A stretch of DNA of 64,000 nt from Rhodococcus sp. P-2 (GTDB lineage: Bacteria; Actinomycetota; Actinomycetes; Mycobacteriales; Mycobacteriaceae), in contig NZ_CP066779.1 of assembly GCF_016598535.1 (NCBI RefSeq), positions 4,338,053 to 4,402,052 on the forward strand, written 5' to 3'. The notes below the pieces were generated by a model that did no database searches, was not told the origin of the DNA, and was given only the letters and a program-made list of their open reading frames with translations. This document shows, one piece after another, positions 19,392 through 26,874 of the stretch (position 1 is its first letter; each line of letters opens with the position of its first letter). Both the position numbers and the translations under genes were made by a program.

Positions 19392-20078
19392 TTATGGCGA
19401 ACAGTTGATCGCGACACGCTCCGGGTGAGCGTGCTGATCTGTCTCTCCGTGGCCATCGTCGGTGTTTCCTACGGTGTGACGGCGGGATCGGCCGGGTTCT
19501 CGATGTGGCAGCTCCTTGCGTTGGCCGTGCTCGTTCTGGGTGCCTCGTCGGAGTTCTTGTTCATCGGAATCATCGCGGCCGGGGGGAGTGCCCTCGCCGC
19601 GGTTGCAGCCGGTTTGTTGATCAACTCGCGAAACTTCGCGTACGGATTGTCGGCGGGATCCTTTCTCGACAGGGGTCGGCACAGAGGCTCAGGTTGGCGC
19701 AAAATGGTCGGCGCGCACCTGGTCAACGACGAAAGCGTCGCGGTCGCCATGGCGCAAGCAACGGTGAAGCAGAAGCGTGCTGCTTTCTGGTTGTGTGGGA
19801 TCGGGATCGCGGTGGCGTGGCCCATCGGAGCGCTGCTGGGCGGTCTTCTCGGGAGTGTCGTCCAGGATCCGGGCGCGTTGGGGTTGGATGCCGCTTTTCC
19901 GGTTGTCATTCTGGCCCTCGTCTTGCCGGCGCTGAGGGAGAGGGTGACGCTGCTTGCCGCCGTGGTCGGTGCAGTGATCGCGGTGGCCGCGTCGCCGTTC
20001 CTGCCGCCCGGTACCGCGCCGCTCGTGGCCCTGCTGAGTATTGCGGTGACGATACCGTTTCGGGAGAAGGTCCGATGA
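19383..20078 (+). CDS. azlC: AzlC-family branched-chain amino acid exporter, large subunit
   Basis: 231 aa from the ATG at 19383 (MRSLWRTVDRDTLRVSVLIC). Hydrophobic throughout. The SSEFLFIGIIAAGGSALAAV and LLINSRNFAYGLSAGSFL stretches are typical of AzlC (LIV-E family), which exports branched-chain amino acids or related compounds together with AzlD. It overlaps azlD by 4 bp (ATGA). A TTG/ATG pair at 19347/19350 would add 11-12 residues. The partner azlD is frameshifted, so the transporter may be inactive in this strain. Confidence 0.85.
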   Translation: MRSLWRTVDRDTLRVSVLICLSVAIVGVSYGVTAGSAGFSMWQLLALAVLVLGASSEFLFIGIIAAGGSALAAVAAGLLINSRNFAYGLSAGSFLDRGRHRGSGWRKMVGAHLVNDESVAVAMAQATVKQKRAAFWLCGIGIAVAWPIGALLGGLLGSVVQDPGALGLDAAFPVVILALVLPALRERVTLLAAVVGAVIAVAASPFLPPGTAPLVALLSIAVTIPFREKVR

Positions 20079-20387
20079 ATACGGCAACGGTCTGGATCGG
20101 CATTCTCGTATTCGCCTGCGGCTCTTACGCTTTACGGGTGAGTGGCGTTCTGCTCCGCGCTCGGGTGATGCTTTCGGGCTTTGCCGAGAAGACTCTCGAT
20201 CGTGCTGTCACTGCTCGCAGTGGTTGTGACCTCGACGATCTTCACCGGCCATGACGTTGCCGGACCGGCGCGAGTGCTCGGGGTGGTGGCCGGAGGCATC
20301 TGCGCCTGGTTCAGGGCGCCGTTGGTGGTCGTGGTGATTGTCGCGGCCGGTACTACTGCATTACTACGACTGTCAGGAGTGTCGTAG
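20075..20387 (+). pseudogene. azlD: azlD, frameshifted small subunit of AzlCD
   Basis: Translation from the ATG at 20075 gives MNTATVWIGILVFACGSYAL and continues to about GFAEKTLDRA, as in AzlD. It then runs into unrelated sequence and stops at 20254. The expected AzlD C-terminal half (SIVLSLLAVVVTSTIFTG, then GICAWFRAPLVVVVIVAAGT) is in the +1 frame and ends at 20387. Joined, the two pieces give about 103 residues, the normal AzlD length. The shift must lie between 20169 and 20254, most likely near 20200. One inserted base (or two lost) explains it; a sequencing error cannot be excluded. The 3' end overlaps bioQ by 15 bp. Confidence 0.75.
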
Positions 20388-21029
20388 AGCCGATTCGGTG
20401 CGCGTTGAATGTGGGGTCGAATTCAGGCGGGTGCGGATGCCGTCGATGAACAGATCCAGGCCGAACTGGAAGCGTACCGTCGGATCGCCGTCGAGGAGGT
20501 CCTCGTCGGAACCGCCGCCGATCACCTCGGGGGAGTCGGGGGAAATGGGTGCTCGGGTGAGTGCCCCCATTTCTTCCATCTGCGCTCGGGACTGCTCGTC
20601 GACGGTATGGCCGAGTACGTAATACAGCAGGGCGTATGCCGCGAGTTGGGCGTGCTCGCGTGAGAGGCCGGATTCCTGCCCTGCTTGTACGAAGTGCTCG
20701 CGTACCTTGCTGCTCGTCATCCGCGAGGCGAAGGTGGCGCTGACCAACTCGGCGCCGTCGCGGTGCGCCAGCAGTGCAGATCGAAGCCTGTGTGCCAGTT
20801 CGGAATACGCCTCTTGCCACGTGTCCGCGTCAACGGGGGAGTCGAGGTCTTCGAGGATCTTGTCGACGACCGCACCGAGCAGGGTCTGCTTGTTCGGGAA
20901 GTGCCAGTAGAGAGCTCCGGGTTGGACACCCAGGGACGTTGCGAGCCTGCGCATCGTGAGGTCGGCAAGTCCGAACTCGTCGAGTATCGCCATGGCGCCG
21001 TCCAGCACGTCGCCGCGTCGCAACTGCAC
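20373..21029 (-). CDS. bioQ: TetR-family regulator, probable biotin repressor BioQ
   Basis: 218 aa. The N-terminal helix-turn-helix is [30 protein letters not shown] (written here as its two halves: [15 protein letters not shown] and [15 protein letters not shown]). The C-terminal region resembles the tetracycline-repressor class ([20 protein letters not shown]). GTG start at 21029 with GAGGGGAA upstream. Divergent from bioB, with two operator-like repeats in the gap. In corynebacteria and mycobacteria a TetR regulator in this position represses bio genes. Assignment rests on context plus the shared palindromes. Confidence 0.8.
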   Translation of the reverse strand: MQLRRGDVLDGAMAILDEFGLADLTMRRLATSLGVQPGALYWHFPNKQTLLGAVVDKILEDLDSPVDADTWQEAYSELAHRLRSALLAHRDGAELVSATFASRMTSSKVREHFVQAGQESGLSREHAQLAAYALLYYVLGHTVDEQSRAQMEEMGALTRAPISPDSPEVIGGGSDEDLLDGDPTVRFQFGLDLFIDGIRTRLNSTPHSTRTESALRHS

Positions 21030-21121
21030 TTGTTGTTCCCCTCGTTTCGTCCCGCTGTGGGCTGCTCGCGATCGAATGTCGATCGGACCCGCCTTTGACA
21101 GTATTCCACCACGTCTCTAAC

Positions 21122-21136
21122 GTGAACACCGTTCAA
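21122..21136. promoter_or_regulatory. BioQ-type operator 1 in the bioQ-bioB gap
   Basis: GTGAAC-ACC-GTTCAA: 5-bp perfect arms (TGAAC/GTTCA) with a 3-bp centre, 43 bp before the bioB GTG. Same half-sites as the bioA-bioF site. Confidence 0.72.
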
Positions 21137-21137
21137 C

Positions 21138-21152
21138 TTGTACGGTGTTCAA
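21138..21152. promoter_or_regulatory. BioQ-type operator 2 in the bioQ-bioB gap
   Basis: TTGTAC-GGT-GTTCAA: the same repeat as at 6814-6828 with one mismatch in the left arm (T for A). It starts 1 bp after operator 1 ends, so two dimers would lie side by side and could cover both promoters. Confidence 0.55.
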
Positions 21153-21178
21153 TTTTGCTGGTTTCGAAGGAGACGTCT

Positions 21179-22207
21179 GTGACCCCGCCCCCGATTAGCA
21201 CGGCCCCTGCGACGGTCGACATCCTCGACCAGGCTCGCGAGCAAGTTCTCGAAAGAGGAGTCGGCCTGACCGAAAGCCAGGTGCTAGACGTACTTCGACT
21301 CGACGACGACAGGCTCGAAGACCTGCTCGCTCTCGCCCACGATGTGCGTATGAAGTGGTGTGGACCGGAGGTCGAGGTCGAGGGCATCATCAGCCTCAAG
21401 ACGGGCGGTTGCCCCGAGGACTGCCATTTCTGCTCGCAGTCCGGACTCTTCCAGTCGCCGGTTCGCGCGGCCTGGTTGGACATCCCGAGCCTGGTGGAAG
21501 CTGCCAAGCAGACCGCGAAGTCGGGCGCCACCGAGTTCTGCATCGTGGCCGCCGTCCGCGGACCCGACGCCCGGTTGCTCGCTCAGGTGGCTGCCGGCAT
21601 CGAGGCGATCCGCAACGAGGTCGACATCCAGATCGCCTGCTCGCTCGGCATGCTGACCCAGGAACAGGTCGACCAATTGGCCGCCATGGGTGTGCACCGG
21701 TACAACCACAACTTGGAGACCTCCAAGTCGCATTTCCCGAACGTCGTCACCACGCACTCGTGGGAAGAGCGGTGGAACACCCTTCGGATGGTTCGGGAAG
21801 CAGGCATGGAAGTGTGCTGCGGCGGAATCCTCGGCATGGGCGAATCGTTGGAGCAGCGTGCAGAGTTCGCGGCCAACCTGGCTGAACTGGAGCCGGACGA
21901 GGTTCCGCTCAACTTCCTCAACCCGCGTCCGGGTACCCCGTTCGGTGATCTGGACGTGCTGCCCGCCAGCGAGGCGCTCAAGTCCGTTGCGGCATTCCGT
22001 CTCGCGCTGCCTCGCACGATCCTGCGCTTCGCGGGTGGACGTGAAATCACTCTCGGTGACCTGGGGGCCAAGCAGGGCATCCTCGGCGGAATCAACGCCG
22101 TCATCGTCGGCAACTACCTGACGACTCTCGGACGTCCCGCCGAGAAGGATCTGGATTTGTTGGTTGATCTGCAGATGCCGATCAAAGCTCTGAACGACAC
22201 TCTGTGA
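21179..22207 (+). CDS. bioB: Biotin synthase
   Basis: 342 aa from the GTG at 21179 (reads [16 protein letters not shown]), which has AAGGAGA 5 nt upstream; the open frame extends 28 codons further, through the operators, and is not the real start. A radical-SAM enzyme that inserts sulfur into dethiobiotin. Seen: the [4Fe-4S] motif [37 protein letters not shown] and [13 protein letters not shown], with Cys and Arg ligands for the second cluster. It overlaps bsaP by 4 bp (GTGA). Confidence 0.96.
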   Translation: MTPPPISTAPATVDILDQAREQVLERGVGLTESQVLDVLRLDDDRLEDLLALAHDVRMKWCGPEVEVEGIISLKTGGCPEDCHFCSQSGLFQSPVRAAWLDIPSLVEAAKQTAKSGATEFCIVAAVRGPDARLLAQVAAGIEAIRNEVDIQIACSLGMLTQEQVDQLAAMGVHRYNHNLETSKSHFPNVVTTHSWEERWNTLRMVREAGMEVCCGGILGMGESLEQRAEFAANLAELEPDEVPLNFLNPRPGTPFGDLDVLPASEALKSVAAFRLALPRTILRFAGGREITLGDLGAKQGILGGINAVIVGNYLTTLGRPAEKDLDLLVDLQMPIKALNDTL

Positions 22208-22428
22208 GTGTTCCGGTGACCGAGGAGCGGTACAACCCGTTCACCGGGCGTCGGATCGTCGACGGCGTCGACGATCCGACGCCGACAGCGGCGTCGATGG
22301 GCCTCGAGCCTCCTCGCTTCTGCGAGCAGTGCGGACGGCGCATGATCGTTCAGGTCAGTCCTGACGGTTGGTGGGCGAAATGCTCCCGTCACGGTGTCGT
22401 CGACTCGATCGACGCCGCCCGCAGGTAG
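22204..22428 (+). CDS. bsaP: Biotin synthase auxiliary protein (BsaP/Rv1590 family)
   Basis: 74 aa. Starts with GTG inside the bioB stop (GTGA), so it is translationally coupled to bioB. Seen: [20 protein letters not shown] and three cysteines (C40, C43 in [11 protein letters not shown]60 in KCSRHG) with His63 nearby, which fits a small metal or Fe-S site. The order bioB, this gene, DUF2567 equals Rv1589-Rv1590-Rv1591 of M. tuberculosis. Rv1590-type proteins have been reported to support biotin synthase activity in mycobacteria; the role here is by homology and position. Confidence 0.8.
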   Translation: MSVPVTEERYNPFTGRRIVDGVDDPTPTAASMGLEPPRFCEQCGRRMIVQVSPDGWWAKCSRHGVVDSIDAARR

Positions 22429-22439
22429 CGTCACTCTGT

Positions 22440-23015
22440 GTGATCCCTCTTCGGCAGACTCGACTGCGCACCGCGATCGTGATCGCCGCAACCAGTGCGG
22501 GCGTGAGCGTGCTCGTCGGTGTGCTGTGGGCGTTCCTGGCTCCGGCAGAGCACCTGTTGGTGGTGTCCGAGGGGCGCGGCGTCGCGTTGACGGGTGAGAG
22601 CCTTCACCAGTTCGACGCCAGCGCCGTATTCATCTGGCTGGCACTGATCGTCGGCGTGCTGTCAGCGGTGGCGGCCTGGCTGGCACGCCTGAGTCGAGGC
22701 CCGTATGCCCTGGGTGGGTTGATCGTCGGCTCAGCGGTGGGAGCCGGCCTGATGGCACTGGTGGGTTCGGGTGTGACGAAACTACGTTTCCCTGCGGCCG
22801 ACAATCCGGCGGTGGGGGAGATCGTCGCGCGAGCACCCAACATCGGAACCCTGCTGGTCCTGTTGTTTCAGCCGCTCGCGGCGTGCGTCGTGACTTTGGT
22901 TCTCGCAGTGCTCAATCCGTACGACGACCTCGGTGTGGGGGACCATCCGGAATCTGAGGATCCGGCCGCCGAGGTCGAACGGACCGACGACGAGGTCCAG
23001 CCGAAACTCCCGTAA
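22440..23015 (+). CDS. DUF2567 family membrane protein (Rv1591-like)
   Basis: 191 aa from the GTG at 22440 (reads MIPLRQTRLRTAIVIAATSA). About four hydrophobic segments in a tetraspan layout: a long outside loop after segment 1 (AFLAPAEHLLVVSEGRGVAL) and an acidic C-terminal tail (ESEDPAAEVERTDDEVQPKL). The position after bsaP matches Rv1591. Function unknown; gene order is conserved with bioB in mycolic-acid bacteria. The frame is open upstream into bsaP, but the GTG 11 bp after bsaP is the likely start. Confidence 0.75.
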   Translation: MIPLRQTRLRTAIVIAATSAGVSVLVGVLWAFLAPAEHLLVVSEGRGVALTGESLHQFDASAVFIWLALIVGVLSAVAAWLARLSRGPYALGGLIVGSAVGAGLMALVGSGVTKLRFPAADNPAVGEIVARAPNIGTLLVLLFQPLAACVVTLVLAVLNPYDDLGVGDHPESEDPAAEVERTDDEVQPKLP

Positions 23016-23026
23016 CCGTCGTGTCG

Positions 23027-23857
23027 CTAAACAGCCGAGGTCGACGGACGGTTCGCAGCGGACTTCATTCGCACGTCTCCCAAGAGTCGACCCGAAATCA
23101 ACGCCCCCAATCGGCGGGTCGCGAAGCGAGTGCTGATCGAGGACACCCAATTCGGCAAACCTGATACCACTGTCGGCGGTGCGTTGCGTCGATCCAGTGC
23201 CCGGAAAGCTGTGTCCACCACCTGAGTTGCCGTCTGCATTCGTCCGACTGCAGCATCTTCGGACCCGACGACGTCGAAGAACTCGGTGCGCGTCGGACCG
23301 GGGCATACCGCCAATACGGTCAATCCGCTACCGCGAGCTTCTGCCCACAGTGCTTCCGTGAAGTTGAGTACAAAGGCCTTGGATGCGCCGTAGACCGCCA
23401 TGCCCGGTGTCGGCTGGAACGACGCGGTGCTGGCGATGTTGACCAGTGCGCCGCGTCCGGTGAGAAGGTCAGGCAGGAATGTGTGCGTCAACTCGACGAG
23501 TGTGGCGATGTTCAGTTGAATTTCGGACGTGACGCGCTCGAGGTCTTCGTCTACGAACGCGCCGTGCGTTCCGAACCCGGCGTTGTTGATCAATGACGTG
23601 GCGGTGATGTCGCGGCCGGTCAATTCTCGGTGAAGGGTCGCGCCGACGCCGGGTGCTGCCAGATCGGCGGGCAGCACTGTCACGGTAATGCCGTGGGCGA
23701 CGCGGAGTTCGGTAGCGAGGGCTTCGAGGCGATCTGCCCGCCTGGCGACGAGAACCAGATTTGCACCGCGAGCGGCAAAGCGGTGAGCGAATTCCACGCC
23801 GAGCCCGGCGCTGGCTCCGGTGATCAGGACGGTGGTTCCGGCTACGTCGATGGCCAT
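23027..23857 (-). CDS. SDR family oxidoreductase
   Basis: 276 aa from the ATG at 23857 (MAIDVAGTTVLITGASAGLG). Classical short-chain dehydrogenase of the DltE-like subgroup: TGASAGLG cofactor loop, VARRADRLEALATEL (basic residues after strand 2 suggest NADP), NNAGFGTHG, the catalytic Ser in NIASTASFQ and YGASKAF. The C-terminal extension LPNWVSSISTRFATRRLGAL is often seen in actinobacterial members. Convergent with the DUF2567 gene and divergent from a TetR gene with a palindrome between them, so probably regulated by that TetR. Substrate unknown. Confidence 0.87.
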   Translation of the reverse strand: MAIDVAGTTVLITGASAGLGVEFAHRFAARGANLVLVARRADRLEALATELRVAHGITVTVLPADLAAPGVGATLHRELTGRDITATSLINNAGFGTHGAFVDEDLERVTSEIQLNIATLVELTHTFLPDLLTGRGALVNIASTASFQPTPGMAVYGASKAFVLNFTEALWAEARGSGLTVLAVCPGPTRTEFFDVVGSEDAAVGRMQTATQVVDTAFRALDRRNAPPTVVSGLPNWVSSISTRFATRRLGALISGRLLGDVRMKSAANRPSTSAV

Positions 23858-23906
23858 GGTGGCTCCTTCGGTTCGGGTGGTCCCAAATGTAGGCACTGAC
23901 ACCATA

Positions 23907-23921
23907 GTTGTCAATGACAAC
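23907..23921. promoter_or_regulatory. TetR operator between SDR and tetR
   Basis: GTTGTCA-A-TGACAAC: perfect 7-bp arms around a single central base, in the 83-bp divergent gap and 19 bp before the TetR ATG. It fits autoregulation plus control of the SDR gene. Confidence 0.65.
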
Positions 23922-23940
23922 ATTTTGATAAGGTGCCTCC

Positions 23941-24543
23941 ATGCCCGCCCACGAACAGCCGTACCACCACGGCAGTCTGCGACAGGAACTCTTGGCGTCG
24001 GCTGAAGCTACCCTCGAGCGAGACGGCGTCGACAAGCTGTCGCTGAGGCAACTTGCGCGCGAGGCGGGCGTGAGTCACGCGGCTCCGGGCAAGCATTTTC
24101 GGGACCGTCAAGCGTTGCTCGACGCCCTGGCTGAAAGCGGCTTCCACCGGATGACCGGTGCGCTCGAGCGAGCAGTTTCGGAGGCTCCGCCGACCGCGAG
24201 GGCCAGGTTCTCCTCGCTCGCCAACGCCTACGTGGATTTTGCACTCGAGCATCCCGGCCTGTTGTCTCTGATGTACAGCAACAAGCATGCACCCGGTGCG
24301 GCCGCAGCCGTCGTGAACGCGGGGCACGCGACGATGGACCTGACCGTCCGGCTCGTGTCGGAAGCTCAGGTCGCGGGTGACATTGCTGCCGGTGATCCGG
24401 AAAGCATTGCGCTCGTTGCCTTTGCGACGTTCCATGGAGTCGCGACGCTGGCCGCGGGCGGAATGTTGGGCGACGTGCCGGTCGGCGATGTGGTGAACGC
24501 TGCGTCGACGGTCTTCTGGGCGGGGTTGTCTCGATCTGTCTGA
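23941..24543 (+). CDS. TetR/AcrR family regulator
   Basis: 200 aa. Helix-turn-helix at about 33-58 (KLSLRQLAREAGVSHAAPGK, then HFRDRQALLDALAESG) after a YHHGSLRQELL start typical of the TetR_C_13/WHG group; the C-terminal FHGVATLA matches the WHG-type ligand domain. Divergent from an SDR gene with a palindromic operator between. The ligand is unknown, possibly the SDR substrate. Confidence 0.87.
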   Translation: MPAHEQPYHHGSLRQELLASAEATLERDGVDKLSLRQLAREAGVSHAAPGKHFRDRQALLDALAESGFHRMTGALERAVSEAPPTARARFSSLANAYVDFALEHPGLLSLMYSNKHAPGAAAAVVNAGHATMDLTVRLVSEAQVAGDIAAGDPESIALVAFATFHGVATLAAGGMLGDVPVGDVVNAASTVFWAGLSRSV

Positions 24544-24658
24544 CGTCCGGGACACGCGCGGAATTCCCCAGAGTTCTCACAGAACCAGCACAAGGGGAGC
24601 ACAAGATTGCGGACTTACATAGGAGTCAAGAAGTTTGATTCCGAGTGGAGGTTCCGCA

Positions 24659-24991
24659 ATGAGCGTTTCAGAGATCGCCCCCAACAGGGGAGTTGTACTG
24701 GTCACGGACATCGGATTCGAGCACGGTGCGCGCATCGCCACAGAGTTTCTCGACGCTGGTTGGAGCGTGGCGGTCACGGCGCGGACGGTAACCGAGTTGG
24801 TACGCATCATGGCTGGGAAACCCGCCCATCGCTTCTTTGCGATAGTCGCCGATCCGACGGATCGTTGGCAGGCCGACCGGATTCTCGACCGCGTGACGAC
24901 ACGATTCGGCACAATAAATCGGGTTATCGATCCGGCGGGCGCCGTGACCTCGGTGTGGACGCAGCGTGGAAGTCTCGAAGCCGTTGCCTGA
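24659..24991 (+). CDS. Short degenerate SDR-like (Rossmann) protein
   Basis: 110 aa from the ATG at 24659 (MSVSEIAPNRGVVLVTDIGF), with GGAGG 7 nt upstream. It resembles only the N-terminal half of a short-chain dehydrogenase: strand 1 and a loop (TDIGFEHGARIA) in place of TGxxxGxG, WSVAVTART, and FFAIVADPTDRWQADRILDR corresponding to the D-V/adenine-site region, ending near the NAG position. No YxxxK is present, so it cannot be a normal dehydrogenase. Either a decayed gene or a small nucleotide-binding protein. Confidence 0.6.
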   Translation: MSVSEIAPNRGVVLVTDIGFEHGARIATEFLDAGWSVAVTARTVTELVRIMAGKPAHRFFAIVADPTDRWQADRILDRVTTRFGTINRVIDPAGAVTSVWTQRGSLEAVA

Positions 24992-25005
24992 CAACGTGAC
25001 CGGCG

Positions 25006-25734
25006 TCAGCTCGGTGGTCGTAGGGCGGCGAATTCGTCGGTGACCCGCAAGGTGGAGTCGGTGAAACGGTACAGAGCCGGTGGACGTCCACCCGACTTGC
25101 CCGACGGTGCGGTGTTGCCTGTGGGAGTCAGGACGCCTCGACGCCCCAGTACGCGTTGCAAGTTGGTGGCGTCGACTTGGTAACCGAGTGCGGCGCAGTA
25201 TATTTCCCGCAGTGTGGACATCGCGAACTCTTCGGGAGCCAGCCCGAATGCGATGTTGGTGTACGAGAGTTTTGCGGCCAGTCGATTGCGCGCGTGCCGT
25301 ACGACGGTTCCGTGGTCGAACGACATCTCCGGCAATTTCGAAACAGGGTGCCAGGCGGTGTCTGGTGGGAGTTGTGGATCGGCGCTGAGAGGGACGAGTC
25401 CGAGAAAGGTCGACGCGATGCGGCGTGGGCCCGGCACGCGCTGTGGGTCGCTGAAGACGGAGAGTTGCTCGAGGTGAGCGACTTTTCGTAGGTCGACCTT
25501 CTCGGCGAGGAGTCGTCGAGCGGACGTCGTCAGGTCCTCGTCGTCGCGCAAAGTGCCTCCGGGCAGGGACCAAGTGCCCTTCTGTGGGTTGAGCGCGCGC
25601 TGCCACAGCAGAACGGCCAACTCTTCACGTCCTTGCGGGCAGTGATCGCCGTCACCTGCGGCGATGCATGCGGGGAAGGTGCGAACTTGGAACACCGCTG
25701 CAAGCACTTCGTGGGTGGTGTTACTATTGGGCAC
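25006..25734 (-). CDS. nrtR: NrtR-type Nudix-like regulator of NAD biosynthesis
   Basis: 242 aa. An N-terminal Nudix fold (about 40-150) whose box at 60-82 ([20 protein letters not shown]) keeps G60, E66, R74 and E78 but has L75 and K79 where catalytic Glu residues belong, so hydrolase activity should be lost. A winged helix follows at about 165-235 ([20 protein letters not shown], then [11 protein letters not shown]). Such NrtR proteins bind ADP-ribose or similar NAD metabolites and release DNA. GTG start at 25734. Divergent from nadABC with a palindrome at its start; the order matches Rv1593c-nadABC. Confidence 0.85.
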   Translation of the reverse strand: MPNSNTTHEVLAAVFQVRTFPACIAAGDGDHCPQGREELAVLLWQRALNPQKGTWSLPGGTLRDDEDLTTSARRLLAEKVDLRKVAHLEQLSVFSDPQRVPGPRRIASTFLGLVPLSADPQLPPDTAWHPVSKLPEMSFDHGTVVRHARNRLAAKLSYTNIAFGLAPEEFAMSTLREIYCAALGYQVDATNLQRVLGRRGVLTPTGNTAPSGKSGGRPPALYRFTDSTLRVTDEFAALRPPS

Positions 25735-25757
25735 GTTTTCGATCCTAAGTCGAAAAC
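25735..25757. promoter_or_regulatory. Probable NrtR operator upstream of nadABC
   Basis: Perfect 8-bp arms GTTTTCGA and TCGAAAAC separated by 7 bp (TCCTAAG). It begins next to the nrtR start codon, so nrtR itself would be leaderless or autoregulated, and lies 79 bp before the nadA start. Confidence 0.65.
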
Positions 25758-25836
25758 CTCGAATACGGAAATCCGGGCCAGCCCGTCCGGATTTGAACTG
25801 GGTGACGAGCCCGGGTTCACGGTGAAGGAGAACGCC

Positions 25837-26874
25837 ATGACGACCACGACGTTATGGGAGGGATCGGCCTCGCAGATTCACGACGGCCCTGGCGGATACA
25901 GCGGAGTCGAAGCGACCCCCGAATGGGCCGCTGAGATCAAACGTCTGGCTCGCGAACGCGGCGCGACGATTCTTGCGCACAACTACCAGCTGCCCGCGAT
26001 TCAGGACGTCGCCGATCACGTCGGCGACTCCCTGGCGCTCTCGCGAATCGCTGCCGAGGCGCCCGAGGACACGATTGTCTTCTGCGGCGTGCACTTCATG
26101 GCGGAGACCGCGAAGATCCTGTCGCCGTCCAAGACCGTCCTGATCCCGGACGAGCGAGCCGGCTGCTCGCTGGCCGACTCGATCAATGCCGAGCAGCTCC
26201 GTGAGTGGAAGGCCGACAACCCGAACGCGCTGGTGGTGTCGTACGTGAACACCACGGCGGAGGTGAAGGGTCTCACCGACATCTGCTGCACGTCGTCCAA
26301 TGCCGTCGACGTGGTCAACTCGATCGATCCCGACCGCGAGGTTCTGTTCCTGCCCGACCAGTTCCTGGGAGCGCACGTCAAGCGCGTGACCGGCCGTACC
26401 AACATGCAGATCTGGGCTGGTGAGTGCCACGTGCACGCCGGCATCAACGGCGACGAGCTGACGGCCAAGTCCAAGTCGCATCCCGACGCCGAGCTGTTCG
26501 TGCACCCTGAATGTGGTTGCGCTACTTCGGCTCTGTACCTCGCCGGTGAAGGCGCGGTCCCCGCGGACAAGGTCAAGATCCTCTCCACCGGCGGAATGCT
26601 CGACGCTGCACGCGTCACCAAGAGCAAGCAGGTTCTGGTCGCGACCGAGATCGGGATGCTGCACCAGTTGCGCAAGGCGGCGCCCGACGTCGATTTCCAG
26701 GCCGTCAACGACCGCGCGTCGTGCCCGTACATGAAGATGATCACGCCCGCCGCGTTGCTTCGCTGCCTTCTCGAGGGCAAGGACGAGGTCCACGTCGATC
26801 TCGAGATGGCCAAGCGTGCACAGAAATCGGTGCAGCGCATGATCGAGATCGGTAATCCGGGCGGCGGCGAGTGA
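25837..26874 (+). CDS. nadA: Quinolinate synthase
   Basis: 345 aa from the ATG at 25837 ([20 protein letters not shown]), with AAGGAG 6 nt upstream; the frame is open further back through the operator but that stretch is not coding-like. [4Fe-4S] enzyme that condenses iminoaspartate with dihydroxyacetone phosphate to quinolinate. Seen: [66 protein letters not shown], and [11 protein letters not shown], supplying the cluster cysteines. It overlaps nadB by 4 bp (GTGA). Confidence 0.95.
   Translation: MTTTTLWEGSASQIHDGPGGYSGVEATPEWAAEIKRLARERGATILAHNYQLPAIQDVADHVGDSLALSRIAAEAPEDTIVFCGVHFMAETAKILSPSKTVLIPDERAGCSLADSINAEQLREWKADNPNALVVSYVNTTAEVKGLTDICCTSSNAVDVVNSIDPDREVLFLPDQFLGAHVKRVTGRTNMQIWAGECHVHAGINGDELTAKSKSHPDAELFVHPECGCATSALYLAGEGAVPADKVKILSTGGMLDAARVTKSKQVLVATEIGMLHQLRKAAPDVDFQAVNDRASCPYMKMITPAALLRCLLEGKDEVHVDLEMAKRAQKSVQRMIEIGNPGGGE

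Noticed and set aside
19505-20254. A 249-codon frame through azlC and into azlD
   Set aside because: Only its last part (from 20075) is AzlD; the rest is an out-of-frame reading of azlC.
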